From Acidocella aquatica (GTDB lineage Bacteria > Pseudomonadota > Alphaproteobacteria > Acetobacterales > Acetobacteraceae): a DNA stretch of 64,000 nt. A program made the translations under genes and the position numbers. The notes under the pieces are model-generated. The model was not told the origin of the DNA. It saw only the letters and a program-made list of their open reading frames with translations, and did not search any database. Location: positions 34,014 through 98,013 of the forward strand of contig NZ_BSOS01000033.1 of assembly GCF_030160635.1 (NCBI RefSeq), given 5' to 3'. The number at the start of each line of letters is the position of its first letter. Position 1 is the first letter of the stretch. Shown piece by piece: positions 9,165 through 17,589 of this stretch.

Positions 9165-9265
9165 AGCCTGATCGCTTTAAGTTCGATCATGCTCTAACCG
9201 GTTTTTCGAGGGCGATTCACGCTTTCGGCTCGCTCGGTTATGCGAACCTCAAACGATCGCGCTTA
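9163..9265 (+). repeat. Dispersed palindromic repeat, copy B
   Basis: Same family and orientation as copy A. It begins AGAGCCTGATCGC and the middle GGGCGATTCACGCTTTCGG is identical. The inner arm is altered (TTCGATCATGCTCT) and the right end is degenerate (CGATCGCGCTTA). The left end overlaps the TAG of the histidine-rich gene. The right end overlaps the TAA of the minus-strand gene that begins at 9994, so the element fills the whole space between two convergent stop codons. Confidence 0.85.
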
Positions 9266-9994
9266 ATCCTCCGCTGCCCGGTCCCTGGCCCGGGCAGCGC
9301 CGAGGATGTGGCGGTATGTGCCGTCAAATATTGTGTTGGTGGAGGATTTCCAGCGGGTCTCCTGGGCCAGGGTTTCGCGGCTGGCGTGGATGCGCCGGCT
9401 TTGCAGCTCGCGCTCGGCGGCTTCTTCGATGCCCATTGGCACCAATTCGAAGTCAGGCTCGGCGGGTACGATGCAGATTTGCATGAACGGTTCGCCGGGG
9501 CGGAAGATATGCACTCCGCCTTCGTGCGGGGCTTTGAAGACCATGAACGAAATCATTGGCCACCATTCCGTGCGCAGCAGGGCTGGCACGGCGATTGGCA
9601 CGTCATTGGTCTCGCTCGTATAAAATCGGGGGTGCGGCTCGGTTCGGACGGCCAGGCCGGGCGGCACCTTCAGGTCCAGCAGGAGCTGGTAGGTGTAATA
9701 ATTTTCGCCAAAGGCGCGGAAGGGCGGCCATTGCACGCCGGTTTGCGGGTTTGGGCCGAAATCGCCGTCAAAGACGAATTTGCCGCCCTGCCGGGAGACG
9801 CGCAGCTCATTGTCATAGGGGTAGAAAATCTCGATGCCTGACTGCGCGCCCTCAATGAAGGGCAGGCAGTGCCAGGCCTGCTCATGTGAGCCGTCGCGCC
9901 GGGGCTCTTTTGTCCCGGCCCAGCCCGGCACTTCGATTTTTGTGCGGCGGGGGGCGAGGCGCGGTGTGAACAGCCGGTATTTGATGGTTGTCAT
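9263..9994 (-). CDS. Uncharacterised conserved protein (possibly DUF6065 family)
   Basis: From the ATG at 9994 the protein has 243 residues and opens MTTIKYRLFTPRLAPRRTKI. The frame is open to 10063, but the extra 23 residues look like untranslated leader. Visible features include SGIEIFYPYDNELRVSRQGG, a Trp-rich MISFMVFK segment, and HIFRPGEPFMQICIVPAEPD, all suggesting a beta-rich soluble fold. There is no signal peptide and no known catalytic motif. The length and aromatic-rich pattern recall DUF6065, but I cannot confirm this without a profile search. It lies downstream of the helicase on the same strand. Confidence 0.7.
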   Translation of the reverse strand: MTTIKYRLFTPRLAPRRTKIEVPGWAGTKEPRRDGSHEQAWHCLPFIEGAQSGIEIFYPYDNELRVSRQGGKFVFDGDFGPNPQTGVQWPPFRAFGENYYTYQLLLDLKVPPGLAVRTEPHPRFYTSETNDVPIAVPALLRTEWWPMISFMVFKAPHEGGVHIFRPGEPFMQICIVPAEPDFELVPMGIEEAAERELQSRRIHASRETLAQETRWKSSTNTIFDGTYRHILGAARARDRAAED

Positions 9995-10086
9995 GGTATT
10001 TCCCATTTTTGCAGCCATTGGATATGGGAGCGAAGCGGGGATGGATTTAAGGGGGCGGAGCAAGATTGCTCAGCGCCCCGGCGGCA

Positions 10087-11883
10087 TCAATATGTTTTTT
10101 TCAGCACCTTGTTTTTGCGGCGGCGTTCCTGCTCGGTGGGTTTGCCGCCTTCGGGGCGGGCGGGGCGGATGAATTTGGTTTTTTCCGGGCGCGGTCCGGG
10201 GTCACGCGCCGGGCCAGCGCCGGGGGCGGTGCTGGGTTCGACCAGCAGGTCAGTCACGCCGGGGGCGGTGATGGCGGCGGCGAAGGCTTCGGCCACGGGG
10301 GCCGAGATTTCGAACTTGGTCTCACGGTCAAAAATGCGGATGGCGCCGATTTCCGCCTTGGTGATGCCGCCGAGGCGGCAGATCAGCGGGATCAGCCATT
10401 TGGGGTCGGCATTGTGCTTGCGGCCGATGGGCGAGCGGAACCAGGCCATGGGGGCGTTGTCCGTGCGGCGCTCATAGGGCGTGTTTTCCCGCACGGGACG
10501 CTCAAAGGGCGCGTTTTCACGCGCGGGGCGCGGGCCGCGCTCGGGCCGGGCGGCGAAGGGTTCGCGCGGGGCGTGGGCCTGGATGGTGACGTTTGCCGGC
10601 TCGGGCAGATGTGAACGGTAGAGGCGGATGAGGGCGGCGGCGATGGTCGCGGCGTCCTGGCGTTCCAGCAGTTTGGCGCCCAGGGCGAGTTCATCCTCGG
10701 AGGGGGCGGCGGTGAGGATTTCGTCCTCCAGCAGGCGCTCCTGGTCACGGGCCTTGATCTGGGCTGCGGTCGGCGGGTCTTGCCAGATGGCCTCGATATT
10801 GGCGGAGCCGAGCAGGAGCTCGGCGCGGCGGCGCTTGGAGGGGGAGACCAGCACGAGGCACATGCCCTTGCGCCCGGCGCGGCCGGTGCGCCCGGAGCGG
10901 TGGAGCAGGCTGGCTTTGTTGGTCGGCAGATCGGCGTGGATGACGAGGTCGAGATCCGGCAGGTCGAGCCCGCGGGCGGCGACGTCGGTCGCGATGCAGA
11001 CCTGGGCGCGGCCTTCGCGCAGGGCGTTGAGGGCGGTGTTGCGCTCGCTCTGGGAGAGCTCGCCCGAGAGGGCGACGGCGTTGAAGCCGCGCGCGAGCAG
11101 GCTGGCGTGCAGGTGGCGCACAGTGTCACGCGTGGAGCAGAACACCAGGGCGCGGGAATCGTGGAAGCGCAGCAGGTTGACGAGGCCCTGCTCGATCTCG
11201 TGGCCGCCGACGCGGATGGCGCGGTATTCAATGTCGGCATGCGGCTGGTTGCGGGCGACGGTGTCAATCCGCAGGGCGTTTTGTTGATATTTGCGGGCGA
11301 GGTTGGCGATTTCGCGCGCGATGGTGGCGGAGAACAAGAGAGTGCGGCGGGACTCGGGCGCGGCGGAGAGGATGAACTCCAGCTCGTCCTTGAAGCCGAG
11401 GTCGAGCATCTCGTCGGCTTCGTCGAGCACCACGGCCTCGCATTCGTCGAGCTTGAGGGCGCCGCGGTTTATATGGTCCTGCAACCGGCCGGGGGTGCCG
11501 ACGACGATGTGGCAGCCGGCGGCGAGCAGGCGCTGCTCACGCCGAGCGTCCATGCCGCCGACGCAGGAGACGACGCGCCCGCCGGCCTGCTCGTAGAGCC
11601 AGGTGAGTTCGGCGTGAACCTGCAAGGCCAGCTCGCGCGTGGGGGCGATGACCAGGACCAGGGGGAGGATGGTGGCGGGCAGACGCTCGGCGTCGCCCAG
11701 GATGGTGGAGGCCAAAGCCAGGCCGAAGGCCACGGTTTTGCCGGAGCCGGTCTGGGCGGAGACCAGCAGGTCACGGTCCTCGGCCTCGGGTGCCAGCACG
11801 GCGAGCTGGACTTCGGTGGGGTCATTGTAGCCGCGCGCGGCCAGGGCGCGAGCGAGCGCCGGATTTTTTATGGGGAAGGGCAT
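10087..11883 (-). CDS. DEAD-box ATP-dependent RNA helicase with C-terminal RNA-binding domain
   Basis: Unwinds RNA, with likely roles in ribosome assembly or cold adaptation. The 598-residue protein has all helicase motifs in order: AQTGSGKT, PTRELALQ, GTPGRLQDH, LDEADEMLDLGF (DEAD), LFSATI, RALVFCSTRDTV, RGLDLPDLDLV and HRSGRTGRAG. An Arg/Pro-rich linker (about residues 450-500) precedes a DbpA-type RNA-binding fold (about 505-575: NADPKWLIPLICRLGG) and a basic tail. The layout matches DeaD/CsdA and DbpA relatives, and I cannot choose between those names. AGGAG lies upstream of the ATG at 11883. It diverges from the cold-shock-domain gene. Confidence 0.93.
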   Translation of the reverse strand: MPFPIKNPALARALAARGYNDPTEVQLAVLAPEAEDRDLLVSAQTGSGKTVAFGLALASTILGDAERLPATILPLVLVIAPTRELALQVHAELTWLYEQAGGRVVSCVGGMDARREQRLLAAGCHIVVGTPGRLQDHINRGALKLDECEAVVLDEADEMLDLGFKDELEFILSAAPESRRTLLFSATIAREIANLARKYQQNALRIDTVARNQPHADIEYRAIRVGGHEIEQGLVNLLRFHDSRALVFCSTRDTVRHLHASLLARGFNAVALSGELSQSERNTALNALREGRAQVCIATDVAARGLDLPDLDLVIHADLPTNKASLLHRSGRTGRAGRKGMCLVLVSPSKRRRAELLLGSANIEAIWQDPPTAAQIKARDQERLLEDEILTAAPSEDELALGAKLLERQDAATIAAALIRLYRSHLPEPANVTIQAHAPREPFAARPERGPRPARENAPFERPVRENTPYERRTDNAPMAWFRSPIGRKHNADPKWLIPLICRLGGITKAEIGAIRIFDRETKFEISAPVAEAFAAAITAPGVTDLLVEPSTAPGAGPARDPGPRPEKTKFIRPARPEGGKPTEQERRRKNKVLKKTY

Positions 11884-12100
11884 GGCGGCTCCTACCCCGG
11901 CGCGGGGGCCAGGGCTAGGTGTGCGTGTGAAGTTTGAGCGATGTTTTAGGAAATAACCCGCATTTTAGGTTGCATGAGGGCGCGTGAGGGGCATTTCGGG
12001 ATTGATGGCGGCGCGGACGTGCCCTATGTTGCCCTGGCTCGGCTGGGCCGGGCAGCTTTAACGATTATACCTGAACGATCACAAGAGGACTGTTTAAATA

Positions 12101-12766
12101 GTGCGACCCCCGAAAAATGACCGCCAGCGGCAACCGCGTCGCCGCGGTTTTGACGACGATAATTTCTTTGGCAATACGCCGCCCCCCCCGCCGTCTTTTT
12201 CCGGGTTTGGGTCTGCGTCCTCCGCACCGGAGGCCAAGGCCACAGTGAAGTGGTATAACTCTGAAAAGGGTTTTGGCTTCGTGGAAATGGCGGATGGCTC
12301 GGGCGATGTCTTCTTGCACGCCAACTCCTTGCAGAATGCCGGCTTCCAGGCTGTGACCCCCGGGTCCATCCTGCAGGTGCGCGTTGGCCAGGGGCAGAAA
12401 GGCCGCCAGGTTGACCAGGTGATTTCCGTCACCGAGGGCACCGGCGAAGCGCCGGGCGGCCGTGGTGGTTTTGGTGGTGGTGGTGATCGTGGCGGGTTCG
12501 ACCGTCCGCGCCCCGCGGCAGGCCCGCGCGCACCGCGCCAGCAGGCCAGCGGCCCGGCGGTTGAGATGACCGGCATCGTGAAGTGGTATAACGCCACCAA
12601 GGGCTTCGGTTTTATCAGCCCGCAGAGCGGCGGCAAGGATGTGTTCGTGCACGCCACCGCGCTGGAGCAGGCTGGTTTGCCGCCGTTGCAGGAAGGTCAG
12701 TCTGTGCGCATGAACGTCGTGCAGGGCGCCAAGGGGCCGGAAGTCAGCTCGATCAGCGTCGACTGA
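12101..12766 (+). CDS. Double cold-shock-domain protein
   Basis: A 221-residue RNA/DNA-binding protein with two cold-shock domains, at about residues 46-110 (ATVKWYNSEKGFGFVEM) and 155-221 (GIVKWYNATKGFGFISP). Each has the RNP1-like KGFGF and an FVHA/FLHA RNP2-like segment. The linker is an Arg/Gly-rich stretch (GGRGGFGGGGDRGGFDRPRP), and the N-terminus is basic and then Pro-rich. Most bacterial Csp proteins have one domain of about 70 residues. Two-domain forms are common in alphaproteobacteria. The start is GTG at 12101 after AGAGGAC, and a nearby ATG is out of frame. An intrinsic terminator follows. Confidence 0.92.
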   Translation: MRPPKNDRQRQPRRRGFDDDNFFGNTPPPPPSFSGFGSASSAPEAKATVKWYNSEKGFGFVEMADGSGDVFLHANSLQNAGFQAVTPGSILQVRVGQGQKGRQVDQVISVTEGTGEAPGGRGGFGGGGDRGGFDRPRPAAGPRAPRQQASGPAVEMTGIVKWYNATKGFGFISPQSGGKDVFVHATALEQAGLPPLQEGQSVRMNVVQGAKGPEVSSISVD

Positions 12767-12794
12767 GCTTTTCTCCCCGGAGGTGATTTTTGAG

Positions 12795-12828
12795 GCGGGC
12801 TCACGGCATGTGGGCCCGCTTTTATTTT
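12795..12828 (+). terminator. Intrinsic terminator after the cold-shock gene
   Basis: GCGGGCTCAC and GTGGGCCCGC form a 10-bp stem with one T-G pair around a short loop, followed by TTTTATTTT. It lies 28 bases after the stop codon. Confidence 0.85.
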
Positions 12829-12864
12829 GGCATTTTTGTTTTGCGGATGTGAAGGGCGGCAGGA

Positions 12865-13047
12865 ATGGCGTTTAAAGTGAATTACGGGCTGGAGCGGGCG
12901 GAGCGCAACCGCGCCAAGCAGGCCAAGAAAGAGGCCAAGGCGAAGGCGAAGAAGATGCCGGGCGAGAGCGGGGAGGCGGATGAAGGGGTGCCTCCGGCGG
13001 AGACGCCTGAGGGAGAAACGCCTGCCGGAGACGCGGAACAGGCGTGA
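12865..13047 (+). CDS. Small basic/acidic protein, unknown
   Basis: A 60-residue protein with an N-terminal part rich in Lys/Arg/Ala (RAERNRAKQAKKEAKAKAKK, about residues 11-30), probably one long helix, and then an acidic Pro/Glu tail. Similar short proteins with an opening of the type FKVNYxLERAERNRAKQAKK occur widely in alphaproteobacteria, but I know of no assigned function. It converges on the sulfotransferase gene, leaving 1 base between the two stop codons. Confidence 0.65.
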   Translation: MAFKVNYGLERAERNRAKQAKKEAKAKAKKMPGESGEADEGVPPAETPEGETPAGDAEQA

Positions 13048-13048
13048 T

Positions 13049-13870
13049 TCAGCCGGGCAAATGGCGCAGGCTGGCGGCGAAACCGGGGTAGAACGGCTCG
13101 ATGTCGGCCTCGATTGGCAGCAGGGCTTGCGCCAGGGCGGCGAAATCCACGCCGGGGTAGCGGGTTTGAAGGTTGATCTCGCGGATCGGGTGGGTCACCG
13201 GCGCGGGCGAGCCCGAGAGCGGGCGCAGCGTGGCGGCGGGGTCACGCGCCAGGGCTTCATAGGTCAGCACATGGCCGGGCGGCAGGGTGCGGTAGCGCTG
13301 AAAGATCCATTGCATGAGCGCGATCTGGCGCGGAAGGGGGGCGGATAGCCGGTCCAGCCGTTCGCGCAGGGCGGGGGCGTAGGCTTCGGCGGCGGGCATG
13401 CGGCCCTGACGGACGTTGAAATCCACCGATTGCCATGAGGCCAGCGCGGCGAGAGGGTGGCGGACGATGGCGTAGAACGTGAAGTTTTCCGCCAGTGGCT
13501 GGGCCAGGGCGGTGAAGAAGGCCGGGTGCTTGATGAAGAGGTTGAAATCCGCTGTCAGCGGTTTTTCGATTTTGACATCGGCGACCTTGGCGGCGCTGCG
13601 CCTGAGGTTTCCGTTGTGGTTCACTTCCTCGAATGTATTATCGACCATGAGGCCCGCGCGGCTCATGGAGGGGGCGAAACCTTCGCGCAGGATGCCCTCG
13701 CGCGTGGCGCGGGCGAAGGCGGCGACCTCGCAGACGGCCTGTTCGGCGTTGCCGTGGAGCGGGACGTTCATGGGCTCGGTGAGGGCGACGCAATTGGGCA
13801 GCGTATTGAGGCAGGCGCAGATGAGCGTGGTGCCAGAGCGGGGCAGGCCGGTGAGGAGCGTGGTGGTCAT
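13049..13870 (-). CDS. Sulfotransferase-family protein
   Basis: The 273-residue protein opens MTTTLLTGLPRSGTTLICAC, the 5'-phosphosulfate-binding loop of PAPS-dependent sulfotransferases. A second conserved element, AIVRHPLAALASW, at about residues 130-143 resembles the 3'-phosphate-binding segment. There is no signal peptide or membrane helix, so it should act in the cytosol. It overlaps the glycosyltransferase by 4 bases, so the two are co-translated, and transfer of sulfate to a glycan or glycolipid made by that partner is a reasonable inference. The acceptor cannot be told from sequence. Confidence 0.82.
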   Translation of the reverse strand: MTTTLLTGLPRSGTTLICACLNTLPNCVALTEPMNVPLHGNAEQAVCEVAAFARATREGILREGFAPSMSRAGLMVDNTFEEVNHNGNLRRSAAKVADVKIEKPLTADFNLFIKHPAFFTALAQPLAENFTFYAIVRHPLAALASWQSVDFNVRQGRMPAAEAYAPALRERLDRLSAPLPRQIALMQWIFQRYRTLPPGHVLTYEALARDPAATLRPLSGSPAPVTHPIREINLQTRYPGVDFAALAQALLPIEADIEPFYPGFAASLRHLPG

Positions 13871-14778
13871 GCGGCGTTGAGGAATTGGCGCAACAGGGTA
13901 AGGTAGGCGGCGCGCTCACGCGCGAGCGTGTGGTTTGCAGCCATTTTGGCGCCGGATTCGGCAAGAGCGGCGCGTTGGGCCGGGTTGCGGACGAGGGCGC
14001 GGGCGGCGGCGGAAAGTGATGCGGCGTTGTATTCGGGCATCAGGCAGGTCTCGCCGGGCAGGCAGAAGCCGCGATTGCCGGTGCAATCGGGCACTACCAC
14101 GGTGCGGCCAAGCGCCATGGCCTCCAGCGGCGGGAGGAAGAAGCCTTCGGCTCGCAGCGGCAGCAGGATGCAGATGCTGGCGGCGGCCATGCGGGCCAGG
14201 AATTCTTCCCGCGGGCACATGGTTGTCAGCAGGTCGAGCTCTGCTTCGCCTTGCAACAGGGCGGCGATTTCATGGGCCATTTCGGGGTTTTTAACGCCGC
14301 CGATGAGGATGCGCGCGGGTGTGTTGAGCGGGCGCAGCGGCGGCGGGGTGATCTCGATGCCGTTGGGGATGGCGTGTACCGGGCCGTTGGCGAAGGGGGC
14401 GATGGCGTCTGCGGCCTGCTGGCTGACGCAGATGCGCAGCGCGGGGCGCGCGAGGTAGCCGAACAGCGGCGTGCCGGGCTCAGCGTGGCGCAGGCCCTGG
14501 ATGAGGTTGATGACCGGCGCCGCGCCGGGGGCGATGCCGGCGGCGTCGAGCAGGGACCAGTCCAGCCCGGCGAGGAAATAGGCCGGGAAGGGGCGCAGGG
14601 CGGTGATTTGCGGGGCGCCGCAATGGCCGAACGGGTTGCCGGGGCGTCCGGCGGAGCCGGGGGTTTGGTAGAGCACCGGCGCGGCGAGGCCGCTGGAAGC
14701 GGTGTGGCGCAGGTAGTCGTAGTATTTAAGGTGTCCGCCGGAGAAGCCGGTGAAGTCGCGGGTGAACAGCATCTCCAC
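13867..14778 (-). CDS. Glycosyltransferase, GT4-like
   Basis: About 303 residues. The C-terminal half shows GT4 features: IPNGIEITPPP (about 140-150), an Ala/Leu-rich nucleotide-binding fold, and LPLRAEGFFLPPLEAMALGRTVVVPDC with the Glu-x7-Glu type motif. The N-terminal half opens LFTRDFTGFSGGHLKYYDYL, an acceptor-domain start with a Gly-rich loop. The start is either GTG at 14778 or ATG at 14772, and neither has a clear ribosome site. The sugar donor and acceptor are unknown. Confidence 0.8.
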   Translation of the reverse strand: MEMLFTRDFTGFSGGHLKYYDYLRHTASSGLAAPVLYQTPGSAGRPGNPFGHCGAPQITALRPFPAYFLAGLDWSLLDAAGIAPGAAPVINLIQGLRHAEPGTPLFGYLARPALRICVSQQAADAIAPFANGPVHAIPNGIEITPPPLRPLNTPARILIGGVKNPEMAHEIAALLQGEAELDLLTTMCPREEFLARMAAASICILLPLRAEGFFLPPLEAMALGRTVVVPDCTGNRGFCLPGETCLMPEYNAASLSAAARALVRNPAQRAALAESGAKMAANHTLARERAAYLTLLRQFLNAA

Positions 14779-14788
14779 GGTTGAGGGA

Positions 14789-15406
14789 TTACAGCGCGGC
14801 GCTGTGGGCGCGGGTGACCCCGGCGGCTTGCAGGCGGCTCCAGGCGGCGGCGAGGGAGGCGTTCAGGTCGATGGCGCGGCAGGCGTCCTCGATGACCGTG
14901 GTTTTGAAGCCGAAGCGGCGCGCATCCTCGGCGGACCAGGCGACGCAATAGTCGGTGGCGAGGCCGCAGAGGTAGAGTTCGGTGATGCCGCGCGAGGTGA
15001 AATAACCGTCCAGCCCGGTTTTGGTGGCGCGGTCGGCCTCCAGGAAGGCTGAATAGCTATCGACGTCAGGGTGCAGGCCCTTGCGCAGGATCAGCCCGGC
15101 GTGGGGGATGGCGAGATTAGGGTGCAGGGCGGCGCCTGGGGTTGTTTGCACGCAATGGGTGGGCCAGAGCACCTGTTCGCCGTAGGGGAGGGCTATTGTC
15201 TGGAACGGCTCTTTGCCCGGGTGGTTGGCGGCGAAGGAGATGTGGCTGGGGGGATGCCAGTCCTGCGTGAGGACCACGGTGGCGAATTTGGCGGCCAGGC
15301 GGTTGATGAGGGGGATTATGGCGGCGCCATCGGGCACGGCCAGCGCGCCGCCGGGGCAGAAATCGTTCTGGACGTCGATGACCAGCAGGGCGGCATTGTT
15401 TTGCAT
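14789..15406 (-). CDS. pncA: Nicotinamidase
   Basis: Hydrolyses nicotinamide to nicotinate in NAD recycling. From the ATG at 15406 the protein has 205 residues. It carries the catalytic Asp (LLVIDVQNDFCPGG), the metal-binding Asp and His residues (TQDWHPPSHISF, then LWPTHCVQ), the catalytic Lys (LRKGLHPDVDSYSAF) and the nucleophile Cys (GLATDYCVAWSAEDA). The frame is open 47 codons further up without similarity. The ribosome site is weak. It diverges from rplK, with 159 bp between them holding both promoters. Confidence 0.93.
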   Translation of the reverse strand: MQNNAALLVIDVQNDFCPGGALAVPDGAAIIPLINRLAAKFATVVLTQDWHPPSHISFAANHPGKEPFQTIALPYGEQVLWPTHCVQTTPGAALHPNLAIPHAGLILRKGLHPDVDSYSAFLEADRATKTGLDGYFTSRGITELYLCGLATDYCVAWSAEDARRFGFKTTVIEDACRAIDLNASLAAAWSRLQAAGVTRAHSAAL

Positions 15407-15565
15407 GGCAGGGATATAAGCAATTTGCCGCCGGAGATATAGACAGGGTGGCGGGTAATACTGTAAGGCTCCCCCCCTCAAGGAACGTGGGAGGTTGGGT
15501 GATGGTTCGCCCGGCCGGTTGTACCACGGTCTATTGGCGCGTGCCAAAGGATTAAGGAGCCAGAA

Positions 15566-16000
15566 ATGGCAAAGAAGATTGTCGGTTATATCAAGCTGCA
15601 GATACCTGCAGGCAAGGCGAACCCCTCACCGCCGGTGGGTCCGGCGCTGGGCCAGCGTGGTTTGAACATCATGCAGTTCGTCAAGGAATTCAACGCCGCC
15701 ACGCAAGGGCTTGAGCCCGGCATGCCGGTTCCGGTCGTGATCACCGCGTTTGGTGACCGTACCTTCAGCTTCGTGATGAAGACCCCGCCGAACACCTACT
15801 TCCTGAAGAAGGCCGCGGGCATCACCAAGGGCACGACCACGCCGGGCAAGGGCGCCGCGGTTGGCAAGGTGACGATGGCGCAGCTGCGCGAGATCGCGGA
15901 AAAGAAGATGATCCACATGAACGCCAACGATGTTGATGGCGCGGTGCGGATGTTGATTGGCTCGGCGCGCTCCATGGGCGTGACCGTGGTGGAGGGCTGA
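15566..16000 (+). CDS. rplK: 50S ribosomal protein L11
   Basis: Builds the GTPase-associated centre on 23S rRNA with L10/L12. The 144-residue length is normal. It carries the N-terminal [20 protein letters not shown] (residues 8-27) and the RNA-binding C-terminal domain ending [18 protein letters not shown] precedes the ATG by 6-7 bases. It is the first gene of this rp cluster, as secE and nusG, its usual upstream neighbours, are absent and pncA diverges instead. It is spaced 4 bases from rplA. Confidence 0.98.
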   Translation: MAKKIVGYIKLQIPAGKANPSPPVGPALGQRGLNIMQFVKEFNAATQGLEPGMPVPVVITAFGDRTFSFVMKTPPNTYFLKKAAGITKGTTTPGKGAAVGKVTMAQLREIAEKKMIHMNANDVDGAVRMLIGSARSMGVTVVEG

Positions 16001-16004
16001 ACCG

Positions 16005-16697
16005 ATGGCACATGATAAACGCTTGACCGCCGCCCGCGCCAATGTGGACCGCAACAAGAATTATGCCCTGACCGAGGCCGTGGCCCTGGCGAAGGCGAAT
16101 GCGAAGGCGAAGTTCGATGAGACCATCGAGATTTCGCTGAACCTGGGCATCGACCCGCGCCATGCCGACCAGATGGTGCGTGGCCTGATCTCGCTGCCCA
16201 ACGGCACCGGCAAGGTGTTGCGCGTGGGCGTGTTCGCCCGTGGCGCCAAGGCTGACGAAGCCCTGGCCGCCGGCGCCGATGTGGTGGGCGCCGACGATCT
16301 GGCCGAGAAGGTGCAGGCTGGCGATATTCAGTTCGACCGTTGCATCGCGACGCCGGACATGATGGCGCTGGTTGGCCGTTTGGGTAAGATTTTGGGCCCG
16401 CGCGGCCTGATGCCCAACCCCAAGCTCGGCACCGTGACCATGGACGTTAAGGGCGCCGTGACGGCGGCCAAGTCTGGCCAGGTTGAGTTCCGCGCCGAGA
16501 AGGCTGGTATCATCCATGCCGGTATCGGCAAGGCGAGCTTTGATGACGCCAGCCTGGTTGAGAACGCGAAGGCGCTGATTGACGCCGTGCAGAAGGCCAA
16601 GCCGACGGGCGCCAAGGGTACCTATCTGCAGAAGGTTGCGATGAGCTCGACGATGGGCCCGGGCATCCGCGTGGATGTGGCGAGCGTTACGGCCTGA
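16005..16697 (+). CDS. rplA: 50S ribosomal protein L1
   Basis: L1-stalk protein, and in many bacteria the translational repressor of its own L11-L1 message. The 230-residue length is normal. It shows [20 protein letters not shown] (residues 44-63), [20 protein letters not shown] (the conserved L1 signature) and the closing [15 protein letters not shown]. The 4-base gap to rplK implies coupled translation. Confidence 0.98.
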   Translation: MAHDKRLTAARANVDRNKNYALTEAVALAKANAKAKFDETIEISLNLGIDPRHADQMVRGLISLPNGTGKVLRVGVFARGAKADEALAAGADVVGADDLAEKVQAGDIQFDRCIATPDMMALVGRLGKILGPRGLMPNPKLGTVTMDVKGAVTAAKSGQVEFRAEKAGIIHAGIGKASFDDASLVENAKALIDAVQKAKPTGAKGTYLQKVAMSSTMGPGIRVDVASVTA

Positions 16698-16969
16698 GTT
16701 TCAGGCTGACGAGATACATGGCGGCTTAACGGCCGCCATGGGCAGGCGGGGGCAACCCCGCTGATACCTGTCCGAGACCGCCTGTACCGCGAGGTTTGAT
16801 GGGAGAAATCCCGCAAGTGGTAGACGAGGTGCCAGAGGCTTTGCGTTAAGCAGGGGTTTTGGTGGTTCTGATGAATAGGACAGGCGATTGGTGCTTTGGG
16901 ATGGTCCTGGAGCACCTTGGGTAACCTGGCGGCGCATCAATGGTGCGTTGCCGCAAGTTGGAGACGGAT
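16698..16969 (+). promoter_or_regulatory. rplJ leader (candidate L10/L12 autoregulatory RNA)
   Basis: A 272-base untranslated stretch before rplJ. It holds a perfect 9-bp hairpin, CATGGCGGC/GCCGCCATG (16717-16740). Directly after comes a two-part stem, GGGCAGG-CGGGG closed by a GCAA tetraloop and CCCCG-CTGATA-CCTGTCC, with a one-sided CTGATA bulge (16740-16773). The rest is structured and ends in the GGAG before the GTG start. Position and the bulged stem fit the L10 leader class known from many bacteria, where L10-(L12)4 binds and represses. The sequence match to that family is untested. Confidence 0.6.
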
Positions 16970-17494
16970 GTGGATCGCATAGAGAAGCGTGAATTCGTCG
17001 CTGAGTTGTCTGCGGTGTTTGCCGAGACCTCGATGGTTGTTGTGACGCGTAATGCGGGCATGACGGTTGCCGAAGTCACGGATCTGCGCCGTAAGATGCG
17101 GGCGGCGGGAGCGAGCTTCAAGGTTGCGAAGAATCGTCTGGCTTTGCTTGCTCTTGATGGAACCCGGTTTGACGGTTTGGCCCCCCTGCTGAAGGGGCCC
17201 ACGGCGATGTCCTGGTCGAAAGACCCGGTTGCCGTGGCGAAAGCCGCTGTCGACTTCGCCAAGACCAATGACAAGTTTGTTTTGATCGGTGGTGCGCTTG
17301 GCACCCAGTTGCTTGATGTAGCTGGTGTTAAGGCGCTTGCCGAACTGCCGTCGCTGGATTCGCTGCGTGCCAAGCTGCTGGGGCTGCTCAATGCTCCCGC
17401 AACCAAGGTCGCGGGCGTGCTCCAGGCGCCGGCCGGACAGCTTGCACGGGTTTTCGCGGCGTATGCCGATGCCAGCAAGAGCGAGGCGGCCTGA
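16970..17494 (+). CDS. rplJ: 50S ribosomal protein L10
   Basis: Base of the L12 stalk. From the GTG at 16970 the protein has 174 residues, opening [20 protein letters not shown] as alphaproteobacterial L10 does. It continues with [20 protein letters not shown] and ends in an Ala-rich helix that binds L12 dimers. I preferred this GTG to a start at 16940 because GGAG lies 6 bases before it and because the extra ten residues are not conserved. Confidence 0.95.
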   Translation: MDRIEKREFVAELSAVFAETSMVVVTRNAGMTVAEVTDLRRKMRAAGASFKVAKNRLALLALDGTRFDGLAPLLKGPTAMSWSKDPVAVAKAAVDFAKTNDKFVLIGGALGTQLLDVAGVKALAELPSLDSLRAKLLGLLNAPATKVAGVLQAPAGQLARVFAAYADASKSEAA

Positions 17495-17589
17495 AGGCAC
17501 TTCGAGATCTTGTCGTAAAATTTGCGGGGCCGCGTGGTGCGGCCTTGCGTGGAACCAATCAAAGCCTACTTACACGAAGGATTTTTTAA

